This document shows, one piece after another, positions 1 through 7,271 of a stretch of DNA of 64,000 nt. The stretch spans positions 372,001 to 436,000 of the forward strand of contig CAWGJS010000008.1 of the NCBI GenBank assembly GCA_963822955.1, in the 5' to 3' direction. The first letter of the stretch is position 1. Each line of letters opens with the position of its first letter. The notes under the pieces are model-generated. The model did no database searches, was not told the DNA's origin, and saw only the letters and a program-made list of their open reading frames with translations. The stretch comes from JAJYUU01 sp963822955 (GTDB lineage Bacteria > Actinomycetota > Actinomycetes > Streptosporangiales > Streptosporangiaceae). Position numbers and translations under genes: made by a program.

Positions 1-106
1 TCAGGCCGGACGCGGCGATCGCCAGCTCGCTCCCGCCGGTCATCGCTGTCGCCGGCCCGAGCAGCTCGTCATGCCCGCTCGCGGCCGGTGCCTTACTGGC
101 TCTCAT
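1..106 (-). CDS. Probable ABC transporter ATP-binding protein, N-terminal tip only (partial)
   Basis: An open frame starts at an ATG at 106 on the minus strand and runs off the left edge, giving 35 residues. It ends in SELAIAASGL, which resembles the first strand of ABC ATPases of the drug-export (DrrA-like) type, where a TetR regulator is often divergent. No Walker motif is inside the window, so the family call is inference from a short stretch. It faces away from the TetR gene at 173 and shares the palindromic operator between them, so co-regulation by that repressor is likely. It could instead be any protein with a similar short N-terminus. Confidence 0.4.
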   Translation of the reverse strand, partial: MRASKAPAASGHDELLGPATAMTGGSELAIAASGL

Positions 107-127
107 CTACGCCGTCCCGTCGCCTAG

Positions 128-154
128 CGCTATTCGTACGTAGTACGAATAGCG
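128..154. promoter_or_regulatory. Palindromic operator between divergent ABC-like gene and TetR gene
   Basis: This 27-bp inverted repeat has two perfect 12-bp arms (CGCTATTCGTAC and its complement) around a 3-bp centre. A further partial motif follows, GTACTCGT at 154-161 and again at 167-174. The position and symmetry are typical of a TetR-family autoregulatory operator. Binding by the adjacent regulator is inferred. Confidence 0.75.
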
Positions 155-160
155 TACTCG

Positions 161-166
161 TATGCT
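161..166 (+). promoter_or_regulatory. -10 box (TATGCT) of the TetR gene, leaderless transcript likely
   Basis: TATGCT lies 6 nt upstream of the GTG start at 173, so transcription would begin at or next to the start codon. No ribosome-binding site precedes the GTG, which fits leaderless translation, common in actinobacteria. The -35 region would fall inside the palindrome at 128-154, so repressor binding would block the polymerase. Confidence 0.5.
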
Positions 167-172
167 GTACTC

Positions 173-916
173 GTGGCAAATGAGCGCGACCGCCGCCCCG
201 TCTGGGCCCTGCCTGAGCCGGCCAGCCGCAAGCCGCGCTACACCCGCGAGCAGATCACTGACGCAGCGCTGCGGATCGCAGACCAGGAGGGATTCGACGC
301 GGTCACGATGAAGCGGATCGCCGCCGAGCTCGGGGCAGCGGCAATGACGCTCTACTACTACGTGCGCAACAAGAGCGACATCGTCGCGCTGATGCAGGAC
401 GCGATCCTTGCCGACATCCTCGTCCCGGACGCGTGCCTGCGCGGCGGCTGGCGGGACGCCATCACCGCGATCGCGAGGCGTACCAGGGACGTGCACATGG
501 CCCACCCCTGGTCGCTGGCGTCGCTGAACGAGGCCCAGTTCGGGCCCAACGCCATGCGCCACTTCGAGCAGTCCCTCGCCGCGGTGGCCGGCACCGGGCT
601 CGCCCTGCCTGCCAGGTTCGAGCTCATCGCCGCCATCGACGACTACGTCTCGGGCAACTCCCTGCACGCCGTGGAGTCCCTGGCCCGCGCCAAGATCGCC
701 GAGGAAGACCCGGAGATGGTCGCCGCCGCGGTCGCATACGGCATGGCCCGGCTCCAGACCGGCGACTTCCCGCAGCTGAGCGCGATCGCAGCCGCGAGCG
801 CCCAGACCGCCGAACCTCCCGGCCCCCCGATGACAGAAGCCGCCCTGACCGGCCAGTTCGAACGCGGGCTCCAGGCCCTGCTCGACGGCCTCGCCACGCA
901 CATGAACATCAGCTGA
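173..916 (+). CDS. TetR/AcrR family transcriptional regulator
   Basis: The product is 247 aa and has an N-terminal TetR helix-turn-helix at about residues 22-70 (TREQITDAALRIADQEGF, then a recognition helix ending LYYYVRNKSDI). The C-terminal ligand-binding half resembles the TetR_C_1 type found in repressors of drug exporters. The GTG start sits directly after a -10 box with no Shine-Dalgarno. It is divergent from a probable ABC ATPase and shares the palindrome at 128-154, so autoregulation plus control of the exporter is the likely role. The ligand cannot be read from sequence. Confidence 0.88.
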   Translation: MANERDRRPVWALPEPASRKPRYTREQITDAALRIADQEGFDAVTMKRIAAELGAAAMTLYYYVRNKSDIVALMQDAILADILVPDACLRGGWRDAITAIARRTRDVHMAHPWSLASLNEAQFGPNAMRHFEQSLAAVAGTGLALPARFELIAAIDDYVSGNSLHAVESLARAKIAEEDPEMVAAAVAYGMARLQTGDFPQLSAIAAASAQTAEPPGPPMTEAALTGQFERGLQALLDGLATHMNIS

Positions 917-1266
917 CACCGCCCCGCCCTGCCGCCTAGCCGTAACGGCATCTCGCTCCAGCGCCAGGAATCCACGAGTCCCGGCGCAGCCCGCCCGCGA
1001 ATCCGGGGACACGCTCGTCGTCGAGCACATCCGCCAGTCATTCTGGCCCTGACCGCCCGGCGCAATCGGCGCTTCGGGGCCCTGCAGCCGGCCCTACGGG
1101 GGTAGGTGATCGGCGACCGGGAAAGCAGTCCTTCGATGACCAACGCGCCAAATCTGAATCGAGCCGCAGCCCCATGGTCACAGTCACGCTTGAGGCTGAG
1201 GGGCGGACACGTACACTCAGCGGGCCACCCCGGATTCGGGCCCCGCCAGGATTTTATTATTGAGAC
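917..1266. other. Intergenic stretch with no supported gene
   Basis: This is 350 bp between two TetR genes. No frame here combines a plausible start, codon bias and a recognisable protein. A short open tail ends at a TGA near 1051 but resembles nothing recognised. The last part becomes AT-richer as it enters the promoter of the next gene. Confidence 0.5.
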
Positions 1267-1295
1267 TTGAACTGTCGTTTTGAGAGTGCTACTTT
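1267..1295 (+). promoter_or_regulatory. Near-consensus sigma-70-type promoter for the second TetR gene
   Basis: TTGAAC at 1267-1272 and TACTTT at 1290-1295 are separated by exactly 17 bp. The predicted start point falls on or beside the ATG at 1303, so the transcript is probably leaderless. The TGAGAGT/ACTTTCA pair overlapping the -10 forms an imperfect inverted repeat that could be an operator. Confidence 0.6.
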
Positions 1296-1302
1296 CACAG
1301 CT

Positions 1303-2022
1303 ATGGCCACCGGTGTAAGGCGTCGCCGCTCGTCCGGCGGCTCGGAAGGCCAGGCACGGACCCGCCTGGCTCGCGGTGCGGTTGTCGAGGCCGCGCGGAC
1401 CCTTTTCCTTGAACGCGGTTACGCTGCAACGACGATCGAGGCCGTCAGTGACCTGTCAGATGTCCCGATGGCGACTGTGTACCGGCTGTTCTCCTCCAAG
1501 CTTGGGATCCTCAAGGCACTGCTGGACGTCTCCATAGCCGGTGATGACGAGGCTGTCGCGCTAAAGGACCGGCCCCACGTGCGCGCGCTTCTTGACGACC
1601 CGGACCCTCGGAACCAACTGGCCGGGTTTGCTGGCATCACCTCCGGCATCATGTCGAGGACCGAGCCCGTGTACCGGATTCTCGTGAGCGCGGCGGGCTC
1701 CGATCCTGACGCCACCGCGCTGCTCGCCGAGCAGATCCGGCACAGGCAACGGGGCCAGGCGGCGATCGCGCAGTCTCTTGCCCGCGCGGGCGCCCTACGG
1801 CCGAAGCTGCGCGAGCGTGATGCTGCGGACATTATCCATGCACTCATGTCTCCCGAGGTCTACCGGTTGCTCACGGGTGACCGGGGCTGGCCAGCCGCGC
1901 GGTACGAACAATGGCTCAAGGACATCCTCATCGACCAGCTGCTTCCCGCGCCGGCCCCCGGAGACGGACACACCCGGAGGTCAGAGCGGCCCGCACGATC
2001 AAGCCCACCAGCACAGGCATAG
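1303..2022 (+). CDS. TetR/AcrR family transcriptional regulator
   Basis: The product is 239 aa from the ATG at 1303. A TTG further upstream at 1267 lies inside the -35 box and is rejected. An N-terminal helix-turn-helix spans about residues 25-72 (VEAARTLFLERGYAATTIEA... then VPMATVYRLFSSK). The C-terminal half ends in an SPEVYRLLTGDRGW...W pattern common to one actinobacterial TetR group. It is followed by a DoxX-like membrane protein, a methyltransferase-like membrane protein and an AhpD-like protein on the same strand with short gaps, so it probably controls that group. The ligand is unknown. Confidence 0.85.
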   Translation: MATGVRRRRSSGGSEGQARTRLARGAVVEAARTLFLERGYAATTIEAVSDLSDVPMATVYRLFSSKLGILKALLDVSIAGDDEAVALKDRPHVRALLDDPDPRNQLAGFAGITSGIMSRTEPVYRILVSAAGSDPDATALLAEQIRHRQRGQAAIAQSLARAGALRPKLRERDAADIIHALMSPEVYRLLTGDRGWPAARYEQWLKDILIDQLLPAPAPGDGHTRRSERPARSSPPAQA

Positions 2023-2098
2023 GCCAGGCGGCGCGTGTGAGCCTGACCCGGCAACACGCTGCACCGCCGGACACCAAACCGAGAAGAAGGGCACCATC

Positions 2099-2578
2099 AT
2101 GAGCACTGAGGTCGAACCGCCGGTCACCGCCAGCCGCAACCGGTATGTTCGCTGGCGATCGGTCGGCTATTGGCTGGCCACCGCGGTGGTGGCAGGCGAA
2201 CTGTTGCTCGGCGGAATCTGGGACATCGCCCGGCTGCCCTTCGTCGCCAATCTGGTGACGCACCTCGGCTACCCGTCTTACTTCCTGGTGCTGCTGGGCA
2301 GCTGGAAGGTCCTGGGCGCCGTCGCCCTGCTCATCCCGCGTTATGCGCTGCTCAAGGAGTGGGCCTATGCGGGCGCCTTTTTCGCCTATACCGGGGCGAT
2401 CGTCTCCCACCTGGTCACTGGCTACGATCTTGCCGAGGTCGGTCTGCTGGCCGTCTTCGCTGCACTAACCGTACTGTCGTGGGCGCTACGGCCCCCGAGC
2501 CGCCGGATCCCGCGCCCGATGCCAGACTCTCCTGCAGCCGAAAGCAAGCCTGCGCGGCCCGCTGCGGTTCAAACGTGA
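2099..2578 (+). CDS. DoxX-like membrane protein
   Basis: The product is 159 aa with four predicted membrane helices at about residues 26-45, 62-82, 90-110 and 116-136, the size and layout of DoxX/DoxX_2 proteins. The ATG at 2099 has a GAGAAGAAGGG ribosome-binding site just upstream; a longer upstream frame overlaps the TetR gene and is not needed. The C-terminus is a charged, proline-rich cytoplasmic tail. DoxX proteins are linked to membrane redox or thiol stress in some bacteria; the role here is inferred only from the neighbouring AhpD-like gene. Confidence 0.75.
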   Translation: MSTEVEPPVTASRNRYVRWRSVGYWLATAVVAGELLLGGIWDIARLPFVANLVTHLGYPSYFLVLLGSWKVLGAVALLIPRYALLKEWAYAGAFFAYTGAIVSHLVTGYDLAEVGLLAVFAALTVLSWALRPPSRRIPRPMPDSPAAESKPARPAAVQT

Positions 2579-2613
2579 TACCCGTAACCGAGCAATAGAA
2601 CGCGGGCAGGGCC

Positions 2614-3156
2614 ATGCGCCGGTCAGTAACTGCGGTCGTAAGCGTTGGGTGGTTCGCGGCCATCGGCGGGGTGTTCGGCTGCCTGCTTCCGTACCTGCTG
2701 GATGACTGGCATTTCCACCGGCCGCTGCCTTACTGGGGAATAGCGCGGGCCGTGGGCGTGGTGCTTATCTGCGCGGGCCTCGTTCCGGTGGTTCAATCGT
2801 TCATCGAGTTCTTCAAGGCTGACGGGACTCCTGTGCCGCTGGCGTCGCCGCCGAGTCTGGTGGTCCGCGGGTTCTACCGGTACGTGCGCAATCCCATATA
2901 CGTCGGCTTCCTGATCACCCTGGTGGGCCAGACGTTGCTGTTCGGCTCGCCGGGCCTGCTGAAGTACACCGTGGCGGCGTGGCTTGTCGGGGCAGCAGGT
3001 GTGAGTTTCTACGAAGAACCCAAGCTGGCCCGTAAGTTCGGAACCGAGTACGCAGCTTATCGGCGCGCTGTGCATGCCTGGATTCCCCGGCTACATCCAT
3101 GGACCCCCGGTGAACCAACCGCACCGGGAGCACATCATGAGACCCAAACCCGCTAA
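2614..3156 (+). CDS. Isoprenylcysteine carboxyl methyltransferase-family membrane protein
   Basis: The product is 180 aa with several hydrophobic segments. A C-terminal catalytic signature consists of GFYRYVRNPIYVGFL at about residues 86-100 followed by a YEEPKLARKFGTEYAAYR segment, as in ICMT/phospholipid-methyltransferase-like proteins that use SAM at the membrane interface. It starts at ATG 2614, 35 nt after the DoxX-like gene. Bacterial members rarely have a known substrate; an isoprenoid, quinone or lipid substrate is possible. The operon context with DoxX- and AhpD-like proteins suggests a membrane stress function, by inference. Confidence 0.75.
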   Translation: MRRSVTAVVSVGWFAAIGGVFGCLLPYLLDDWHFHRPLPYWGIARAVGVVLICAGLVPVVQSFIEFFKADGTPVPLASPPSLVVRGFYRYVRNPIYVGFLITLVGQTLLFGSPGLLKYTVAAWLVGAAGVSFYEEPKLARKFGTEYAAYRRAVHAWIPRLHPWTPGEPTAPGAHHETQTR

Positions 3157-3183
3157 TCGATCATCGGTGAAAGGGAGAGCCAT

Positions 3184-3777
3184 ATGGCCCGCATCAAAGG
3201 GGTCTCTCCTGCGCAAGCTGGGCTGTACGTAAAGATCGCCTACCACTTCACCCGGCGCAGCGTCGGCAAGCTGACTGGGCGGCAGACGGAGCGGATGATC
3301 GAGCCCCTGGAGATATACGCGCATGTCCCTGTGCTTTTCAAGGGCTACGCTAAGCTTGAACAGGCCACAGCCAGGCTGCACCATCTGGACAAAAGGCTCC
3401 AGGCACTCGCCGAGCTGAAGGCGGCTACCCTCACTCACTGTGAATATTGCATCGATATGGGTTCGGCCATCTCCCGTCGGTGGGGCCTGACCGACGAGGA
3501 GCTTCTGGCGCTCCCCGGCTATCAGACAAGCCCACTGTTCTGTGAACTGGACAAGCTCGTACTCGACTACGCCGTGGGCATGAGCCGAACCCCAGTCGAC
3601 GTCTCCGACGCACTGTTCGACAAGCTGCGGCAGCATCTTGATAACGGCCAGATCGTGGAACTAACGCACCACATCGCCTTGGAGAACATGCGCGGCCGCT
3701 TCAATCTGGCACTCGGCATCGGTCCTGCCGGTTTCAGCGACGGCATGGTGTGCGCCGTCCCCGTGGTCCATCCGTGA
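3184..3777 (+). CDS. Carboxymuconolactone decarboxylase / AhpD-like protein
   Basis: The product is 197 aa. The core ELKAATLTHCEYCIDMGSA holds a CxxC pair at Cys86 and Cys89 and the surrounding helix of the CMD/AhpD fold, which in AhpD carries peroxidase-supporting thiol chemistry. A GAAAGGGAGAG ribosome-binding site precedes ATG 3184. It is the last gene of the run that starts with the TetR gene at 1303. A disulfide-reductase or peroxidase role is family knowledge; the partner and substrate are not visible. Confidence 0.82.
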   Translation: MARIKGVSPAQAGLYVKIAYHFTRRSVGKLTGRQTERMIEPLEIYAHVPVLFKGYAKLEQATARLHHLDKRLQALAELKAATLTHCEYCIDMGSAISRRWGLTDEELLALPGYQTSPLFCELDKLVLDYAVGMSRTPVDVSDALFDKLRQHLDNGQIVELTHHIALENMRGRFNLALGIGPAGFSDGMVCAVPVVHP

Positions 3778-3787
3778 GCATCGGCTA

Positions 3788-3965
3788 CTAATAGCCCGGA
3801 AGGTCGGGGGCGCTCGGGCCGGGCGAGCCCCTCAGGGATTGGTCGCCGCCGCCATGGTGCTCGCAGCATGCCTCGGCGAGGCGGGTGAGTACCGGCAGGA
3901 ACGAGGCGTCGGTGAACACTCCCGTGTGCACCTCCACCGTCACGTCGCGGAAGCCGGCTCCAGCA
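3788..3965 (-). pseudogene. C-terminal remnant of a SAM-dependent methyltransferase-like gene
   Basis: Minus-strand translation ending at the stop at 3788-3790 contains GFRDVTVEVHTGVFTDA and then FLPVLTRLAEA, which looks like the tail of a class I methyltransferase (the GF-D-V strand followed by a helical end). No methyltransferase core lies upstream at higher coordinates; the frame dissolves near 3965. It appears to be a truncated gene at the edge of the decayed element. Recognition is by eye and moderate at best. Confidence 0.35.
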
Positions 3966-4146
3966 GCAGGTTGCGGTGCTGACGGGCGGCCCGCGGCGAC
4001 GCCACTTGGCCGGCGCGCTCCCGCACGATGGTGCGGGTGAGCTCGCGGCCCGGCTCGCCGAACTGTGGCCCAGCGACCAGTACACCGCGATCATCGCCGA
4101 GACGGAACGGCAGGACCGGCCCCCAGGAACAGAAGGCCGGGGGTGA
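3916..4146 (+). pseudogene. C-terminal tail of an unidentified gene upstream of the excisionase
   Basis: A plus-strand frame is open from 3916 to the TGA at 4144-4146. Its last 40 residues (GELAARLAELWPSDQY... then IIAETERQDRP) look coding, but no start or domain is present. The TGA overlaps the GTG of the excisionase gene in a GTGA arrangement, which suggests the lost gene was translationally coupled to xis. In integrative elements of actinomycetes a replication initiator often sits here, but this tail cannot be assigned. Confidence 0.35.
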
Positions 4147-4403
4147 TCACCGTGACAAACGGCCCCGAGCCAGAGGATATTGGCGACAGCCAGCCGGATG
4201 GGCTCCTGCTGACCGTCGAGGAGGCCGCCAAACGACTCCGGCTCGGCCGCACGTTGGTCTACCGGCTGATCTTGTCCGGCGAGCTGGAGTCGGTCACCGT
4301 GGGACGGCTGCGCCGGGTACCCGCCGAGTGCCTTGCCGAGTACGTCAATGCGCTTCGCGGTGCCGGCAAGGCGGTCACCGGCAAGGGCAGCAATGCCGCC
4401 TGA
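4143..4403 (+). CDS. Excisionase-type helix-turn-helix DNA-binding protein
   Basis: The product is 86 aa from the GTG at 4143, with GAAGG 6 nt upstream. The core LLTVEEAAKRLRLGRTLVYR at about residues 23-42 and the following SGELESVTVGRLRRVPAE form the winged MerR/excisionase-like HTH used by Xis proteins. It directly precedes and overlaps the integrase start (ATG 4393), the usual xis-int order of actinomycete integrative elements. It looks intact, although its partner integrase is broken, so it is probably a relic. Confidence 0.7.
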   Translation: MITVTNGPEPEDIGDSQPDGLLLTVEEAAKRLRLGRTLVYRLILSGELESVTVGRLRRVPAECLAEYVNALRGAGKAVTGKGSNAA

Positions 4404-5698
4404 ACCGGATGCGCCGAAGCGGCGCCGGAACCCGAGCCTGCGCTCCACGATCTACCAGGACCACCGTGGCTACTGGAATGGGCGCGTGACGGTCGGCGTC
4501 CGGGACAACGGGCGGCCCGACCGCCGGCACGTCGGCGGCAAGACCAGGGCCGAAGTCGCCGAAAAGGTCCGGGCGCTTGAACGGGAGCGCGACCAGCGCA
4601 CGGTACGCAAGTCAGGCCAGCGGTGGACGGTCGCGAGCTGGCTGACCTACTGGGTCGACAACATCGCCGCACCGCCCCACGTCGCCGAGAACACCCACCT
4701 CGGCTACAGGGTCGACGTGACCAAGCACCTGATCCCGGGCCTTGGCGCCACCGGTTGGAGAGGCTTACGCCCGGCCATGTGGAGCGCCCTGTACGCCAAG
4801 CTCCAGCGCGGCGGGCTCCCCGGGCGGCGCCCACCACGTGCACCGCACGCTCCGGGCCGCGCTCAACGAGGCAGTCCGCCGGTCCCACCTGGCCCGCAAC
4901 CCGGTGCTGCTAGCCAAAGCGCCGAAGCTCGACGAGGAGGAGGTCGAGCCGTACGACGTCGCCGAGATCCAGCGGCTGCTCGAAGCCGCAGCCAAGCAGC
5001 GCAACGGAGCCCGGTGGGCTCTGGCGCTAGCCCTCGGCCTGCGCCAGGGCGGGGCGCTCGGACTCCAGTGGGACGACGTGAACCTGGAGAAAGGCACGAT
5101 CCGCATCCGCCGCTCCCGGCTGCGCCCCCGGTACGCGCACGGCTGCGACGGCACCTGCGGCAAAACGCCCGGCCTCTGCCCCCAGCGCGAGAGCATCCGG
5201 CCGCCCGCGGGCAGGGTCAAGTCCAAGGCGGGCCGCCGCACGATCGGCTTGCCGCCCCAGCTGGTCGCACTGCTCCACACCCACAGGGCCGAGCAGGAGC
5301 TAGAACGGGCGACGGTCGACCAGCTCTGGCATGACGAAGGCTGGGTTTTCGCAACACCGGCCGGCCAACCAGTCAACCCGCGCACCGACACCGCCGAGTG
5401 GAAGCGGCTGCTCAGAGAAGCCAGGCTGCGCGAGGCGCGGCTGCACGACGCCAGGCACACAGCCGCGACCGTCCTGCTAGTTCTGCAACAGCCGACGCCG
5501 ACCGTCCGCCGCGACTCGCTCGCCGTGGTCCTGGCGGCCGCCGAGGCGTGCATCGCGGGCCACGCCGACCGCTGCGGCTCGAGTGCCGAGCTGCAGGATG
5601 CGATCGCCGATCTTCGCGCCGCGCTGCCACCGTCAGCGGGCCCCGCCGAGAGAGCAAATGAGCCAAAAACTGAGCCAAGGAGGCCAGCGGAATCATAA
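4393..5698 (+). pseudogene. Tyrosine recombinase (integrase), frameshifted and C-terminally replaced
   Basis: The start ATG 4393 overlaps the excisionase stop. The N-terminal AP2-like and SAM-like regions are recognisable, but the frame must change near 4748, again near 4788 (reading HRLERLTPGHVER between) and again near 4815 to continue as AHHVHRTLRAALNEAVRR. The catalytic domain keeps the first arginine box (LALALGLRQGGALGLQW) and HDARHTAATVLL at about 5440-5485. The segment that should carry the last catalytic histidine and the nucleophilic tyrosine is replaced by unrelated sequence from about 5487. It cannot be an active recombinase. It lies 35 bp from the 3' end of tRNA-Ser(CGA), its likely attachment site. 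Confidence 0.75.
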
Positions 5699-5733
5699 GC
5701 GACGAAAACCAGCTCGACATCGTGCCTGGTCAG

Positions 5734-5823
5734 TGGCGGTGGAGGTGGGATTTGAACCCACGGAAGGGTTGCCCCTTCACACGCTTTCGAGGCGTGCGCC
5801 CTCGGCCACTAGGCGACTCCACC
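5734..5823 (-). tRNA. tRNA-Ser (anticodon CGA)
   Basis: A complete class II tRNA with a long variable arm. The acceptor stem is GGTGGAG/CTCCACC, with discriminator G and an encoded CCA at 5734-5736. The anticodon loop is CTCGAAA (anticodon CGA, reads UCG). It is 90 nt with CCA. Its 3' end faces the broken integrase, consistent with use as an integration site. Confidence 0.93.
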
Positions 5824-5869
5824 GCAGCAGAGCCTACCTGAGCCGCCGCCGTGACGGCCCGCAGGTCTG

Positions 5870-6328
5870 CTACCGCCGCTCGCCGAAGAACCCGCGTAGC
5901 AGCTCGGCGCACTCGTCAGCGAGCACACCGGTCAGCACCTCGACCGGCGGCCCGAGCCGCGGATCGTGCAGCACGTCCCAGACCGAGCCGGCTGCGCCCG
6001 CCCGCGGATCGTGCGCCCCGTACACCAGGCGCGACAGCCGACCCGAGAGCAGCGCGCCGGCGCACATCGTGCAGGGCTCGAGCGTCACGACCAGCGTGCA
6101 GTTGTCCAGCCGCCAGCTGCCAAGCGCAAGGCCGGCCGCCCGCAACGCCACTATTTCCGCGTGGGCGGTGGGATCGGCAGCCGACTCGCGCTCGTTCCCG
6201 CCCCGGCCGATCACAAGGCCCTCGGCGTCCAGGACGACGGCGCCTACTGGCACGTCGGTATCGACAGCCCGAGCCTCGGCAATCGCCTGCCGCATGGCGG
6301 GCTCGAAACTAGCCAGATAGCCGGTCAA
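5870..6328 (-). CDS. tadA: tRNA-specific adenosine deaminase
   Basis: The product is 152 aa. It has the zinc-dependent deaminase motifs: HAE at residues 56-58, with the catalytic Glu, and PCTMC at residues 85-89. The overall TadA length and C-terminal helix fit the enzyme that converts A34 to inosine in tRNA-Arg(ACG). The upstream gene on the same strand, 11 nt away, encodes the TadA-associated protein typical of actinobacteria, so the two form an operon. The essential role is family knowledge. Confidence 0.93.
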   Translation of the reverse strand: MTGYLASFEPAMRQAIAEARAVDTDVPVGAVVLDAEGLVIGRGGNERESAADPTAHAEIVALRAAGLALGSWRLDNCTLVVTLEPCTMCAGALLSGRLSRLVYGAHDPRAGAAGSVWDVLHDPRLGPPVEVLTGVLADECAELLRGFFGERR

Positions 6329-6339
6329 CGCGGCCCAGG

Positions 6340-6840
6340 TTATGAGGCGCCGATGGCCGAGTCCAGCGCACGCTCCAGTGCCTGCCCGAACCCGATCCGC
6401 CTTGCCAGGCTGGCCAGCACCTCGTCGGGGAACAGGTCGAGGTCCCCGGAGAGCGCGCCAAGTTCCATCTCGTCAATGCCCATGTCCGCGAAGATCGACA
6501 TGTCGCCGACCGGCAAGACCTGATCGAGGTCTTCGTCTTCGGGAATGGGGATGTCCAGGTGCTCGAGCACTTGCCGCGCCAGGGGCCAGTCGACCGAGGC
6601 CGTGACGTCAGAGAGGAAGACAGAGACGTGATTGCCAAGCACTCGCAATGCGACGAAAAAGTCATCGCCAACGGCCGCTAGGCCAATTGCTCCGCCGATG
6701 CCCGGCTGCTGGCGCAATGCCAGTATTAGCCCATCCAAGTTCTCGGTCAGCGCCGTTGGCAGGACCTCGGCCTCCCAGACGTCATCTTCCCGGTAGATGA
6801 CGACCGCGAAGTCGCTCGGGCTCACATCAGTCATCTGCAC
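6340..6840 (-). CDS. tRNA adenosine deaminase-associated protein
   Basis: The product is 166 aa, acidic, and starts ATG at 6840 (a second ATG at 6834 is possible). It matches the actinobacterial family that occurs beside tadA: an N-terminal FAVVIYREDDVWEAEVLP segment, a central LRQQPG...AVGDDFFVALR region, and an acidic C-terminal half with DEDLDQVLPVGD. It has no known catalytic motif. The gene pair order and spacing suggest a partner or regulatory role for TadA; the biochemical function is unknown. Confidence 0.82.
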   Translation of the reverse strand: MQMTDVSPSDFAVVIYREDDVWEAEVLPTALTENLDGLILALRQQPGIGGAIGLAAVGDDFFVALRVLGNHVSVFLSDVTASVDWPLARQVLEHLDIPIPEDEDLDQVLPVGDMSIFADMGIDEMELGALSGDLDLFPDEVLASLARRIGFGQALERALDSAIGAS

Positions 6841-7011
6841 CCCGCTGGCTGGGATCTTAGAAGGGAAATGGTGTCAGACTCTCCGGCCGCGCGTGCACGG
6901 ATCGGGCTCCTGGCTCACTCAGGCCGGTTCGACTTCGCTTACAGCGAGGCGCCCGCGCGCCGGCACTCGACCACGCGGGCGATCCCGTATGGTTACTTGG
7001 GTTAGCGGTCA

Positions 7012-7040
7012 TTGGTTGTCAAAATGCACTGAGCTATGCT
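7012..7040 (+). promoter_or_regulatory. Predicted promoter for the small membrane protein / PH-domain operon
   Basis: TTGGTT at 7012-7017 and TATGCT at 7035-7040 are spaced by 17 bp in an AT-richer patch. The predicted transcript would have a leader of about 70 nt before the GTG at 7117. Confidence 0.45.
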
Positions 7041-7116
7041 GATGGCACTGACTTAGCCGAACGCATTGCTCACTCGCAGTAACGACCTGCTGAGGCAGCT
7101 TCGGGGAGGTGAACGA

Positions 7117-7269
7117 GTGTTGCGGAAGGTCATCACATGGGCAATAGTGATTTTTATCGTGTATTACCTGGCCACTAACCCGACCGGCGCCGCTCATGCC
7201 CTCCACAGCGCCTTTAACGGGCTCAAGTCCGCGGGCAACTCCATGTCGCGCTTCGTAGACAAGCTGTAG
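7117..7269 (+). CDS. Small single-pass membrane protein
   Basis: The product is 50 aa from the GTG at 7117, preceded by a strong GGGGAGG ribosome-binding site; an upstream ATG at 7066 lacks one. Residues 4-20 (KVITWAIVIFIVYYLA) form one membrane helix, followed by an amphipathic HALHSAFNGLKSAGNSMSRF segment. It ends 2 nt before the PH-domain gene, so the two are probably cotranscribed. Proteins of this size beside PH-domain membrane proteins are common in actinobacteria, without a defined function. Confidence 0.65.
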   Translation: MLRKVITWAIVIFIVYYLATNPTGAAHALHSAFNGLKSAGNSMSRFVDKL

Positions 7270-7271
7270 AC

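Noticed and set aside
107..1030. Minus-strand open frame of 307 codons over the first TetR gene
   Set aside because: It is antisense to a TetR gene with a clear HTH, promoter and operator.
986..1051. Short open tail between the two TetR genes (ends RQSFWP)
   Set aside because: It is too short, has no start and no recognisable family.
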